Below are positions 1 through 6,019 of a stretch of DNA of 10,488 nt, in pieces (within the stretch, counting starts at the first letter, position 1; each line of letters opens with the position of its first letter). A program made the translations under genes and the position numbers. The notes under the pieces are model-generated. The model made no database searches and had not been told where the DNA came from. It saw only the letters and a list, made by a program, of their open reading frames with translations. The stretch comes from an uncultured Collinsella sp. Its GTDB lineage: Bacteria; Actinomycetota; Coriobacteriia; Coriobacteriales; Coriobacteriaceae. Location of the stretch: NCBI GenBank assembly GCA_902496375.1, contig CABVAS010000036.1, positions 1 to 10,488 of the forward strand. The letters are read 5' to 3'.

Positions 1-2
1 AG

Positions 3-593
3 GAAGATCGGCTTAAGGCCAACGTCGCCGCCAACGACGCCGAGGCCGCCACGACCGACGAGCCCGCCACCAAACCCAAGCGCGCACCTAAGCGCCGCAG
101 CAAAAAACGTCCCAAGCCCGGTCTGCTCGACGGCATCGACACCTCGGACCTCTCCGCCGACGAGCGTGAGCTCGTGCGCCGTCGCGCCGCCATCAAAAAG
201 TCCATGAAGGGCAACAAGCGCGCCAACACCAAACCCGAGCTACTCGTACGACAGCGCCTGCGCGCAGCAGGCCTTACGGGCTATCGCTTGGAATGGAAGG
301 TTCCCGGCAAGCCCGATATCGCCTTTCCCGGGCGCAAGATCGCCATCTTCGTCAACGGCTGCTTTTGGCACCGCTGCCCCAAGTGCAATCCGAGCCAGCC
401 CAAGCGCAACGTTGAGTTTTGGGAGGCAAAGTTCCGTCGCAACGTCGAGCGCGACCGCGCTGCCATCAACGCACTTACCCAAATGGGCTGGACGCGCATC
501 ACCATCTGGGAATGTGAGCTCAAAAAGGACCGCATCGACGCCACCATGGAAAAGGTCATCGAGCAGGTGCGCGCCGCAGAGCCGCAGCGCTAG
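3..593 (+). CDS. vsr: Very short patch repair (Vsr) DNA mismatch endonuclease, 5' end outside window
   Basis: Vsr nicks DNA 5' of the T in T:G mismatches that arise when 5-methylcytosine deaminates, and usually accompanies a cytosine-5 methyltransferase. Numbering residues from base 3, the Vsr core runs from about 55 to 190. It shows NTKPELL with E79, PGKPDIAFP with the catalytic Asp D105, GCFWH with H123, NVERDR with D151 and WEC with C171. C125, C128 and C171 probably supply the structural zinc site. The core looks complete and ends at TAG 591-593. The frame is open to the left edge with strong G/C third-position bias, giving at least 57 extra residues rich in Ala, Lys, Arg and Pro. A GTG at 174 could start a 139-residue protein, but it has no convincing Shine-Dalgarno sequence, so I place the start outside the window. 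The partner methyltransferase, if present, would lie upstream. Family assignment is firm; the N-terminus is unresolved. Confidence 0.92.
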   Translation, partial: EDRLKANVAANDAEAATTDEPATKPKRAPKRRSKKRPKPGLLDGIDTSDLSADERELVRRRAAIKKSMKGNKRANTKPELLVRQRLRAAGLTGYRLEWKVPGKPDIAFPGRKIAIFVNGCFWHRCPKCNPSQPKRNVEFWEAKFRRNVERDRAAINALTQMGWTRITIWECELKKDRIDATMEKVIEQVRAAEPQR

Positions 594-847
594 GAGCGAG
601 CCGTCCACACGCCCCACACAGGCGAGCCACATCCACGTCACAAACCTTAGAAAGCCCTTAAGCTCAAAACCTTTCAAGAGTGTTACTCGATACCTCTGAC
701 CTGCAGTTTCATCGTAACATCAAACCAGGTTAAGCCTTTCTTTAGCGCTTCTTTGCAGCAGCCGCGGCATAATACTGCCAACGCACGGGACCTAGCAGCA
801 CACCCCGTGCGCAACCTTTTGGTGGACATCGAGGAGGCCGCATAAGC

Positions 848-1057
848 ATGCATTCTTCCAATGACGCAGCACAGCAGCCATCCCTAAAACATGCAGACCT
901 TTTCTCCTTCCCCCCGACACAGAGAAACGGCCTCCTCGACTCCCCCACCACAAAAGCAAAACGCTCAACCGATCAGAATCTCAACCTGCGAGCATCCTTC
1001 GAAAAGCTCCAAGCAGCCCTAAACAAGTCATTCCCCAACCAAGCCCGGGCATACTAG
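848..1057 (+). CDS. Small hypothetical protein (69 aa)
   Basis: The ATG is preceded by GAGGAGG at 831-837 with 10 bases of spacing, one of the better ribosome binding sites in the window and the main reason to list this ORF. The predicted 69-residue product is polar, rich in Ser, Gln, Asn and Lys. It has no signal peptide or membrane segment, and a possible short amphipathic helix near residues 46-62 (LNLRASFEKLQAALNKS). I recognise no family. Codon choice (many CCA, TCA, ACA and AAA codons) differs from the strongly G/C-ending codons of neighbouring genes, so it may be recently acquired, a gene remnant, or not translated. It stands alone: vsr ends 254 bp upstream and the next gene faces it. 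Confidence 0.35.
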   Translation: MHSSNDAAQQPSLKHADLFSFPPTQRNGLLDSPTTKAKRSTDQNLNLRASFEKLQAALNKSFPNQARAY

Positions 1058-1140
1058 CCCCTCATCAACAAAGCGCCCCTCGCGCCCCACCCCTTTCCGC
1101 CCCAACGCCACAAGGGCGACGACCTCGAGTAGGTCAACCT

Positions 1141-1265
1141 GGGAGGGACGAGGGCTTAGTTCCCCAATCTTTCCGCAGGGGGCAAAAAGCCTCGCCGCAC
1201 GAAGTGCGCAGCGAGGCTTTTTGCATGCCCGAGGACGATTGGGGAACTAAGCCCTCGTCCCTCCC
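1141..1265. repeat. 125-bp nested palindrome
   Basis: Positions 1141-1169 and 1237-1265 are perfect 29-bp reverse complements of each other. The left arm opens GGGAGGGACGAGGGC and the right arm closes GCCCTCGTCCCTCCC. Between them lies a second, independent hairpin (1182-1224). The two are separated on each side by 12 unpaired bases (1170-1181 and 1225-1236). No target-site duplication is obvious at the ends. The DNA could extrude as a cruciform and any transcript across it would fold into a long hairpin. It lies 33 bp past the aldolase stop codon, so it would form the 3' end of that mRNA unless the inner terminator acts first. It could also be a non-autonomous palindromic element. Confidence 0.9.
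1182..1224. terminator. Bidirectional intrinsic terminator within the palindrome
   Basis: GCAAAAAGCCTCGC (1182-1195) pairs with GCGAGGCTTTTTGC (1211-1224). The stem continues with CGCAC/GTGCG (1196-1200/1204-1208) closed by a GAA loop, with a two-base CA bulge at 1209-1210. The GC-rich stem is flanked by A5 on one side and T5 on the other, the usual form of a terminator that works in both directions. On the minus strand it would end the aldolase transcript; on the plus strand, anything crossing the small ORF. Confidence 0.8.
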
Positions 1266-1298
1266 CGGGATATATAGCGAGTCGGAGTACCCTTGCTG

Positions 1299-2156
1299 TT
1301 ACTCTGCTTTGCCCACGGAGTTGAGGTTGGTCATGCGGATCTTAACCAGCTCGGTGATCTCACGCATGCCCTCCTTGGCCGGCTTCTTGGGATCGAAGCA
1401 GGCGGGGTTCTCGGCCATGTAGGCCATGAAGCCCTTGGTGTAGGCCTGACGCAGCTCGGTGGCGTAGTTAACCTTGCAGATGCCGTTCTTCACGGCCTCG
1501 GCGACCTGCTCATCGGGCACACCGGAGGTGCCGTGCAGAACCAGCGGCACGTCGACGGCGTCGCGGATGGCCTTGACCACGGACTGCTCGATGTGCGGAT
1601 CGCTCGTGTACACACCGTGGCTGGTGCCAACGCCAATTGCGAGGGAGGTGCAGCCGGTACGCTCGACGAACTCCTTGGCCTCGGCAGGATCGGTGTAGGG
1701 GCTCTCGCCCTCAACCGCGGGACCGTCGTCCTCCTTGCCGCCAACCTTACCGAGCTCAGCCTCGACGGGCACGCCCATGGCGCGGCCAGCGTCGGCGACG
1801 GACTTGGTCAGGGCAATGTTGTCCTCGAAGGACTCGTGCGAACCGTCGATCATGACAGAGGTGTAGCCGGTGCGGAAAGCCTGCATGCAGCGGTCATAGC
1901 CATCGCCGTGATCGAGGTGCAGAGCGACGGGCACGGAAGCGCGCTCGGCGGCAGCCTTGACCATGCCGTAGAAGTAGTCCAGACCAGCGGTCTTGATGGT
2001 GCCCGGGGTGGTCTGCATGATGACGGGGGACTTGGTCTCCTCGGCAGCGGCCAGAACGGCCATAACAAACTCGAGGTTCTCGACGTTGAACGCGCCGACG
2101 GCGTAGTGGCCGGCCTGAGCGTCCTTGAGCATCTTTTCGGTGGTAACAAGTGCCAT
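1299..2156 (-). CDS. fba: Class II (zinc) fructose/tagatose-bisphosphate aldolase
   Basis: This cytosolic metal-dependent TIM-barrel aldolase reversibly cleaves a ketohexose-1,(6)-bisphosphate to dihydroxyacetone phosphate and glyceraldehyde-3-phosphate. The 285-residue product has the usual length. Visible motifs are AVGAFNVENLEF (19-30), LHLDHG (79-84; catalytic D82 and zinc ligand H83), SVMIDGSH (100-107), VEAELGKVGG (131-140; E134), GTSHG (177-181; zinc ligand H180), LVLHGTSG (205-212; zinc ligand H208) and KVNYATE (228-234). The ATG at 2154-2156 follows GAGGAG (2166-2171 on the plus strand) with 9 bases of spacing. The frame extends 47 codons upstream, but those residues do not look like aldolase. 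It diverges from a DeoR regulator and ends before a strong terminator, so it is probably monocistronic. The sequence resembles GatY/KbaY as much as FbaA. With no other tagatose genes nearby, fructose-1,6-bisphosphate is the simpler substrate, but tagatose-1,6-bisphosphate cannot be excluded. Confidence 0.93.
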   Translation of the reverse strand: MALVTTEKMLKDAQAGHYAVGAFNVENLEFVMAVLAAAEETKSPVIMQTTPGTIKTAGLDYFYGMVKAAAERASVPVALHLDHGDGYDRCMQAFRTGYTSVMIDGSHESFEDNIALTKSVADAGRAMGVPVEAELGKVGGKEDDGPAVEGESPYTDPAEAKEFVERTGCTSLAIGVGTSHGVYTSDPHIEQSVVKAIRDAVDVPLVLHGTSGVPDEQVAEAVKNGICKVNYATELRQAYTKGFMAYMAENPACFDPKKPAKEGMREITELVKIRMTNLNSVGKAE

Positions 2157-2490
2157 GAGCGTTTGCTCCTCTCCCTCGCCCGCATCTGGACATCGGGCGT
2201 AGTTGTTCACAAGGCGTTTTACCTTGCGTTTTGCTGCGCCCATTGTATGAAATTCAGCGGCTTTACACGCGCGAGATATTGAGCCCATGCAGGTCAATAC
2301 CGTCGTTTTTGAAAAGTAAACGGAAGGAATATGAGCCGAGTGGACATGTTCGATATTGAATTTTGGGCGTTCAGCGTCTTTCTTTTATAGAAAAGATAAG
2401 TAATCGAAAGGTGTTTTCTTACTCAAAAAGAAAATGAACGAAAATAGAGTCAACACAATTCCTGCAAATTTAGCCGAGAATGGAGCAAGC
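2157..2490. promoter_or_regulatory. Divergent promoter region between aldolase and DeoR regulator
   Basis: These 334 bp are markedly AT-rich from about 2300 to 2470, as expected for back-to-back promoters. I find a plausible promoter for the regulator (2363-2391). For the aldolase, only a weak TACAAT (minus strand; 2242-2247) without a good -35 is visible, which would leave a leader of about 80 bases. No riboswitch is recognisable. Confidence 0.5.
2363..2396 (+). promoter_or_regulatory. Putative DeoR-gene promoter with overlapping palindrome
   Basis: TTGGGC (2363-2368) and TATAGA (2386-2391) are separated by 17 bp. A 16-bp palindrome, TCTTTT-ATAG-AAAAGA (2381-2396), covers the -10 element and would be a natural site for autoregulation. 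The -35 is a poor match, so the promoter call is tentative; the palindrome is seen directly. Confidence 0.42.
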
Positions 2491-3294
2491 ATGGCCCATG
2501 CCACCAACCGTGCCTTTGCCGACGAACGCCGTACCGCCATTTTGGAAATGCTCGATCATAATGCCTCGGTGCAGGTAGCAGAAATCGCCCAGACCTTTGG
2601 CGTGTCCTCCGTCACCGCCCGCGCCGACCTGGACGCGCTCGCCGAAGCAGGCAAGCTGCGCCGCACGCACGGCGGTGCCGTCTCGCTCCACAAACGCCTG
2701 ACCGTCTCCACGCAGGATCGCCGCATCAACGTCAACGTCGCCGCCAAGCAGGCCATCGCGCAAAGCGCCATCGAGCTCGTCAATGACGGCGACACGCTGC
2801 TCGTTGACTCGGGCACCACGGCGCTCGAGTTCGTCCGGCTCCTCGATCAGCGCGACGGCATCACCGTTATCACGGCCGACATTACCATCGCCGATTACAT
2901 CGACGAAAGCATGCCCTCGGTCGATGTCGTCATGCTGGGCGGGGCACTGCGCAAAGGTCATCGCTATCTGTACGGCCCGCTCACTATGCAAGCGCTCCAA
3001 ATGGTCCACGCCGATCTTGCCGTCATGTGCCCTGGAGCTTTTGTTCCCGGCTGCGGCTTTACGACCGACTTTCCGCAGATGGCCGAGACCAAAGCGGCTA
3101 TGGTCGGTGCCGCCCGTCAAAGCGTCGCCCTTATGGACGCCAGCAAGGTTAACGGACGCGGCATGTACCGCTTTGCCGAGCTGACCGATGTCGACACCAT
3201 CGTGATGGACCGTGATCCCGATGGCGCCGTCGCCACCTCAATCGCCGAGACCGTCGACGACGCCCGCCCAAATCTCGTCATCGCCGGCGCTTAA
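2491..3294 (+). CDS. DeoR-family transcriptional regulator
   Basis: This is a DNA-binding repressor of the sugar-phosphate-sensing DeoR type. With the ATG at 2491 it has 267 residues, the usual family length. The N-terminal winged helix-turn-helix spans about 11-63, beginning DERRTAILEML, with FGVSSVTARADLDALAEAG as the recognition region and RRTHGGAV as the wing. The C-terminal DeoRC sensor domain shows VDSGTTA (105-111), VVMLGGALRKG (146-156), YGPL (161-164), ETKAAM (199-204) and VALMDASK (212-219). I chose 2491 because GGAG (2482-2485) precedes it by 5 bases. An in-frame ATG at 2434 would add 19 residues unlike the family, encoded by AT-rich DNA with no clear ribosome binding site. It diverges from the aldolase gene, so the simplest inference is that it controls that gene and itself in response to a phosphorylated sugar. 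The effector is unknown. Confidence 0.9.
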   Translation: MAHATNRAFADERRTAILEMLDHNASVQVAEIAQTFGVSSVTARADLDALAEAGKLRRTHGGAVSLHKRLTVSTQDRRINVNVAAKQAIAQSAIELVNDGDTLLVDSGTTALEFVRLLDQRDGITVITADITIADYIDESMPSVDVVMLGGALRKGHRYLYGPLTMQALQMVHADLAVMCPGAFVPGCGFTTDFPQMAETKAAMVGAARQSVALMDASKVNGRGMYRFAELTDVDTIVMDRDPDGAVATSIAETVDDARPNLVIAGA

Positions 3295-3297
3295 ACA

Positions 3298-3338
3298 AAA
3301 ACCACCACAAAGGTGCCTGTCCCCTTTGTGGTGGTTTT
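3298..3338. terminator. Bidirectional terminator between convergent DeoR and fprA genes
   Basis: AAAACCACCACAAAGG (3298-3313) pairs perfectly over 16 bp with CCTTTGTGGTGGTTTT (3323-3338) around a 9-base loop. The stem ends in A4 and T4 runs. It starts 3 bases past the DeoR stop and lies 23 bases past the fprA stop on the other strand, so one hairpin can end both transcripts. Confidence 0.85.
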
Positions 3339-3360
3339 GCTCGTTAAAAGCGAAATATCG

Positions 3361-4521
3361 CTACTTGGAAAGCTCGTCGGCAAGGGCCTCGATCTGAGCG
3401 CGCGAGGCGTCGTTGAGCGAACCCAGCACGGTCACCTTGTTCTGCGCCAGAGCGATGTCCTTCATACCCTCGAGCTCCTTGGTCATAACCTTGGCGGCAG
3501 CGGGCGCCCAGGAGCCGGCCTCGACGAGTGCCACCGTACGATTCTGATAGGCGTGCCCGGCAAGCGTGTGGATAAAGGTGCTCATGAACGGGAAGATCTC
3601 GCCCTGATAGGTAATGGAGGCGAGCACCAGACGGTCATAGCGGAACGCGTCCTCAACGGCCTCGGCCATATCGTCGCGAGCCAAGTCAAAGACGGAGACC
3701 TTCTGGCCGCGGGCCTCGAGCGCAGATGCGAGCTCCTCAACGGCAGCCTTCAGATGGCCATACACACTCGCATAGGCGATCGTGATGCCCTCGTCCTCGG
3801 GCTGGTAGCTCGACCAGGTGTTGTAAGTGTCGAGGTAGTAGCCCAGGTTCTCGGTCAGCACAGGACCATGGAGCGGGCAGATGATCTGGATATCCAGATC
3901 GGCGGCCTTCTTGAGCACGGCCTGCACGAACTTGCCGAACTTACCGACGATGCCAAAGTAGTAGCGGCGCGCTTCGCAAGCCCAGCCCTCGGGATCCTCG
4001 ATGTCGTTAGCACCGAACTTGCCAAAACCGTCGGCACTAAAGAGCACCTTGTCGGTGGCCTCGTAAGAGAACAGCACCTCGGGCCAGTGCACGTTGGGGG
4101 CGCCGACAAACGTCAGGCTGTGGCCGCCCAGGTCGAGCACGTCGCCATCTTTGACGACCATCTTACGCTCGGGGTAGTCGGTGCCAAAGTAATTGACCAT
4201 CATGCGGAAGGCGCCCATGCTGGCCACAATCTGTGCCTGGGGATAGCGCTCCATAAAGGCGGCGATACCGGCGGAGTGATCGGGCTCCATGTGATGGATA
4301 ACCAGGTAGTCGGGCGTACGTCCATCGAGCGCGGCCTCGAGGTTGCCGAGCCACTCGTCAACAAAACCACCGTCGACCGAATCGGCGACAGCGATCTTTT
4401 CGCCCAAGATAACGTAGCTGTTGTATGCCATACCGTTCTCGGACACGTCGTACTGGCCCTCGAACAGGTCAATGTCGTGATCGTCGACACCGATGTAGCG
4501 GATATCCTTGGTGATCTCCAT
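3361..4521 (-). CDS. fprA: Flavodiiron protein (FprA, A-type flavoprotein)
   Basis: Flavodiiron proteins are soluble enzymes that reduce O2 to water and/or NO to N2O, protecting anaerobes. They take electrons from rubredoxin, F420H2 or a flavin reductase depending on lineage. The 386-residue product has the two usual domains. The metallo-beta-lactamase-like N-terminal domain (about 1-245) carries all diiron ligands: H77-x-E79-x-D81-H82, H145 in APNVHWPEVL, D164 in FSADGFG and H218 in CPLHGPV. The C-terminal flavodoxin-like domain (about 247-386) begins ITIAYASVYGHLKAA, an FMN phosphate-binding loop. There is no fused rubredoxin or flavin reductase domain and no redox partner gene nearby. The ATG at 4519-4521 follows AGGAGG (4531-4536 on the plus strand) with 9 bases of spacing; the frame extends 19 more codons without family resemblance. 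It lies downstream of the LacI gene on the same strand with 129 bp between and a promoter of its own. Substrate preference cannot be read from sequence. Confidence 0.95.
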   Translation of the reverse strand: MEITKDIRYIGVDDHDIDLFEGQYDVSENGMAYNSYVILGEKIAVADSVDGGFVDEWLGNLEAALDGRTPDYLVIHHMEPDHSAGIAAFMERYPQAQIVASMGAFRMMVNYFGTDYPERKMVVKDGDVLDLGGHSLTFVGAPNVHWPEVLFSYEATDKVLFSADGFGKFGANDIEDPEGWACEARRYYFGIVGKFGKFVQAVLKKAADLDIQIICPLHGPVLTENLGYYLDTYNTWSSYQPEDEGITIAYASVYGHLKAAVEELASALEARGQKVSVFDLARDDMAEAVEDAFRYDRLVLASITYQGEIFPFMSTFIHTLAGHAYQNRTVALVEAGSWAPAAAKVMTKELEGMKDIALAQNKVTVLGSLNDASRAQIEALADELSK

Positions 4522-4537
4522 CAGGCAAAGCCTCCTA

Positions 4538-4561
4538 GATAGACAAAAGAACCCGTCTATC
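4538..4561. repeat. Inverted repeat at the fprA transcription start
   Basis: GATAGAC (4538-4544) and GTCTATC (4555-4561) form 7-bp arms around a 10-bp spacer. On the minus strand it covers the end of the -10, the likely start of transcription and the leader, stopping one base from the ribosome binding site. It is placed either as an operator or as a leader hairpin. No regulator can be named. Confidence 0.5.
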
Positions 4562-4567
4562 ATAGCA
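4559..4567 (-). promoter_or_regulatory. Putative extended -10 promoter of fprA
   Basis: Read on the minus strand the bases are TGCTATGAT: a TG-N extended element joined to TATGAT, five of six bases matching the -10 consensus. No good -35 stands 16-18 bp upstream, as is common for extended -10 promoters. Transcription would start near 4550, giving a leader of about 30 bases. Confidence 0.5.
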
Positions 4568-4650
4568 CTCGGCAGCATCCCAACTGTTATCTGCCGGCAT
4601 CCATACCGATTGTTATTGAAATGCGATAAAGCGCCGTTTACCTGCGCAAA

Positions 4651-5682
4651 CTATGAGTGTGGTATCGCCGTGCTATGTCGAATAATGAGCTGGCCGGGAA
4701 TACGAATGGCAACGGTTTTGCCCGCCGTACCCGCCTCGGGAACCGCATGCTCGAATACCTCGCGTCCGCGCTGATGCAAATCGAATCGAACGGTCGTGAG
4801 CTCGTTATGCGCGACAAAATCATCGAGCGAATCGTCGACACCCACCACGCTCACGTCCTCGGGCACGCGCAGGCCGCTATCGCGCAGCGCGGCAATCGCG
4901 CCATTTGCCATCTGATCGTTTGCCGCATAGATCGCCGTCATAGTGCGGTCGTGCTCGGCCAGATACCTGCCGGCTTCGTAACCGCTGTTGGCAGACCAGT
5001 CACCCTCGAGCGGCTCTACCGGCTCGATGTGTTTACGCTCGAGTGCATCTTGCCAACCGGCGCGACGAAATTGCTCGTCGACCGAGAACGACGGGCCGCC
5101 AATATAGCGAATCTGCTCGTGCCCCAGCTCAAACAGGTGATCCATTAGCAAGAGCGAGCAGCCGTAATGGTCGGAATCGACCGTAGTCACCCGTGGGTGC
5201 GCATACATGGTGACGATAACCGTGCCGATACCCGGCAGTGGATCAAACGTCTCGAAATCGGGCGCCATGCGACTCATGCCGATGATGATGCCATCGACTG
5301 GCAGCGCCGCCATACGACGCGTTGCCTCGGCAAGCGAAAACTCCTCGGTCTTGGACATCTCGACCAGCGTGATGGCGCAATTATGCTTGCGAGCAGCGCT
5401 GGCGATCCCGTCGATCATTGAGAGGTTGCCAAACTTGGTGACATCGTTGATGCATAGGCCGACCGAATGGTAACGGCCGTCGCGCAGCGAGCGACCGGCA
5501 TAACTCGGACGAAAGCCGAGCTCTTGCATAGCGGCTTGCACGCGCTGGCGCGTCTGCTCGTTGACGTTAGGCAAGCCGTTGGCGACGCGAGAAACTGTCT
5601 GCTGCGAAACGCCAGCAGCGCGGGCGACGTCGGCCATGGAGACCGGACGCGTACCTGTATCGTTGGACGGGCGCCTTGCCAC
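4651..5682 (-). CDS. LacI/GalR-family transcriptional repressor, probably of galKT
   Basis: This 343-residue product has full family length. The helix-turn-helix and hinge are at about 14-68: VSMADVARAAGVSQQTVSRVANG, then NVNEQTRQRVQAAMQELGFRPS. The periplasmic-binding-protein-like effector domain (about 73-340) includes VDGIIIG (129-135), HLFELGHEQIRYIGG (182-196), AIYAANDQMANGAIAAL (250-266) and DVSVVGVDDS (276-285). The start is GTG at 5680-5682, preceded by GAAGGTGAT (minus strand, about 5686-5694). No ATG lies near that end and the reading fits the family from this codon. It diverges from galK-galT, and three shared motif copies lie in the intergenic region. I infer that it represses galKT and itself until galactose or a related sugar binds; the effector is not proven. 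fprA follows on the same strand after 129 bp but has its own promoter. Confidence 0.93.
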   Translation of the reverse strand: MARRPSNDTGTRPVSMADVARAAGVSQQTVSRVANGLPNVNEQTRQRVQAAMQELGFRPSYAGRSLRDGRYHSVGLCINDVTKFGNLSMIDGIASAARKHNCAITLVEMSKTEEFSLAEATRRMAALPVDGIIIGMSRMAPDFETFDPLPGIGTVIVTMYAHPRVTTVDSDHYGCSLLLMDHLFELGHEQIRYIGGPSFSVDEQFRRAGWQDALERKHIEPVEPLEGDWSANSGYEAGRYLAEHDRTMTAIYAANDQMANGAIAALRDSGLRVPEDVSVVGVDDSLDDFVAHNELTTVRFDLHQRGREVFEHAVPEAGTAGKTVAIRIPGQLIIRHSTAIPHS

Positions 5683-5775
5683 AGGATCACCTTCACCCTT
5701 GCGAGATCTGAATAGCGTGAATGCCGGCCCGGGCAGAAATCCATCCCGCGCCGAGGCCCACTATCGTCGGACGCA

Positions 5776-5788
5776 TGTTAACGTACTC
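5776..5788 (+). promoter_or_regulatory. Putative LacI operator 1 (lacI side)
   Basis: TGTTAACGTACTC matches operators 2 and 3 at all 13 bases, then diverges. It lies 28-45 bases downstream of the best lacI -10, inside the lacI leader, where a bound repressor would block transcription. The repeat is seen directly; the repressor is inferred. Confidence 0.65.
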
Positions 5789-5815
5789 TACTTTTTCTAT
5801 CTGCACCTCTTCTGC

Positions 5816-5821
5816 TTTATA
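5816..5821 (-). promoter_or_regulatory. Putative -10 of the lacI-family gene
   Basis: On the minus strand this reads TATAAA, five of six consensus bases, within an otherwise mixed region. The -35 candidates 17-18 bp upstream are weak. The predicted leader is about 125 bases and contains operator 1. Confidence 0.4.
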
Positions 5822-5894
5822 AGTCCATACGGCAGCACCGTTCACGGCTGTATTTCTACCGATTACCAGATTCTCAAAAAGTGACAGGCGTTGT

Positions 5895-5912
5895 GTTATG
5901 AGTACGTTAACA
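5895..5912 (-). promoter_or_regulatory. Putative LacI operator 2 (galK -35 region)
   Basis: Read on the minus strand it is TGTTAACGTACTCATAAC, identical over 18 bases to operator 3 in the opposite orientation. Its plus-strand end, TTAACA, is also the best galK -35 hexamer, so a bound repressor would exclude RNA polymerase. The core is a partial dyad around a central CG, typical in form of LacI-family sites. Confidence 0.75.
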
Positions 5913-5935
5913 TAGCTCGTAACGTGCGGTATCGT
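5907..5935 (+). promoter_or_regulatory. Putative galK-galT promoter
   Basis: TTAACA (5907-5912; five of six -35 bases) and TATCGT (5930-5935; four of six -10 bases) are separated by exactly 17 bp. Transcription would start near 5942 and leave a leader of about 78 bases. Operator 2 covers the -35 and operator 3 lies in the leader. Confidence 0.5.
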
Positions 5936-5962
5936 GAACACTTGGTTCATGCCGCTACAAGT

Positions 5963-5980
5963 TGTTAACGTACTCATAAC
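5963..5980 (+). promoter_or_regulatory. Putative LacI operator 3 (galK leader)
   Basis: TGTTAACGTACTCATAAC, identical over 18 bases to operator 2 on the opposite strand. It is about 20-40 bases downstream of the predicted galK transcription start and 39 bases before the galK ATG. Centres of sites 2 and 3 are 68 bp apart, so paired binding or looping is possible. Confidence 0.75.
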
Positions 5981-6019
5981 GACGCAAAACCCACCCGGCA
6001 CGCCAAGGAAAGGACTCCC

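Larger units (their letters stand above)
594..1298. other. Weakly coding interval between vsr and the aldolase gene
   Basis: These 705 bp hold only one small ORF with a plausible ribosome binding site (848-1057) and a large palindrome (1141-1265). Outside these I see no clear gene on either strand, no tRNA and no transposase remnant. Base composition is more mixed than in the flanking genes, and open frames in 600-830 and 1058-1140 lack ribosome binding sites. A TAATAC hexamer at 770-775 resembles a -10 but has no well-spaced -35. Confidence 0.6.
5683..6019. promoter_or_regulatory. Divergent lacI-galK control region
   Basis: These 337 bp carry no gene. They contain promoter candidates facing both ways (5816-5821 minus; 5907-5935 plus) and three copies of a shared 13- to 18-base motif. 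The region is more AT-rich than the flanking genes. Confidence 0.75.

Noticed and set aside
1293..2282. Long open frame on the plus strand (329 codons)
   Set aside because: It is antisense to the aldolase gene, which has full motifs; the translation is low-complexity Gly/Leu/His/Val-rich, typical of shadow frames in GC-biased genes.
3311..3324. GGTGCCTGTCCCC-like sequence in the terminator loop, also loosely echoed near 8969-9009, as a dispersed repeat
   Set aside because: The shared stretch is too short and imperfect within this window to call a repeat family.
3313..4542. Long open frame on the plus strand (409 codons)
   Set aside because: Antisense to fprA, whose diiron ligands are all present; no family resemblance or ribosome binding site for the opposite frame.
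4570..4596. CGGCAG/CTGCCG hairpin as a terminator between the LacI gene and fprA
   Set aside because: Only 6-bp arms around a 15-base loop and no T run, so termination is not supported.
4657..5148. Open frame on the plus strand (163 codons) beside fprA
   Set aside because: It lies wholly within the LacI-family gene on the opposite strand and has no ribosome binding site or recognisable domain.
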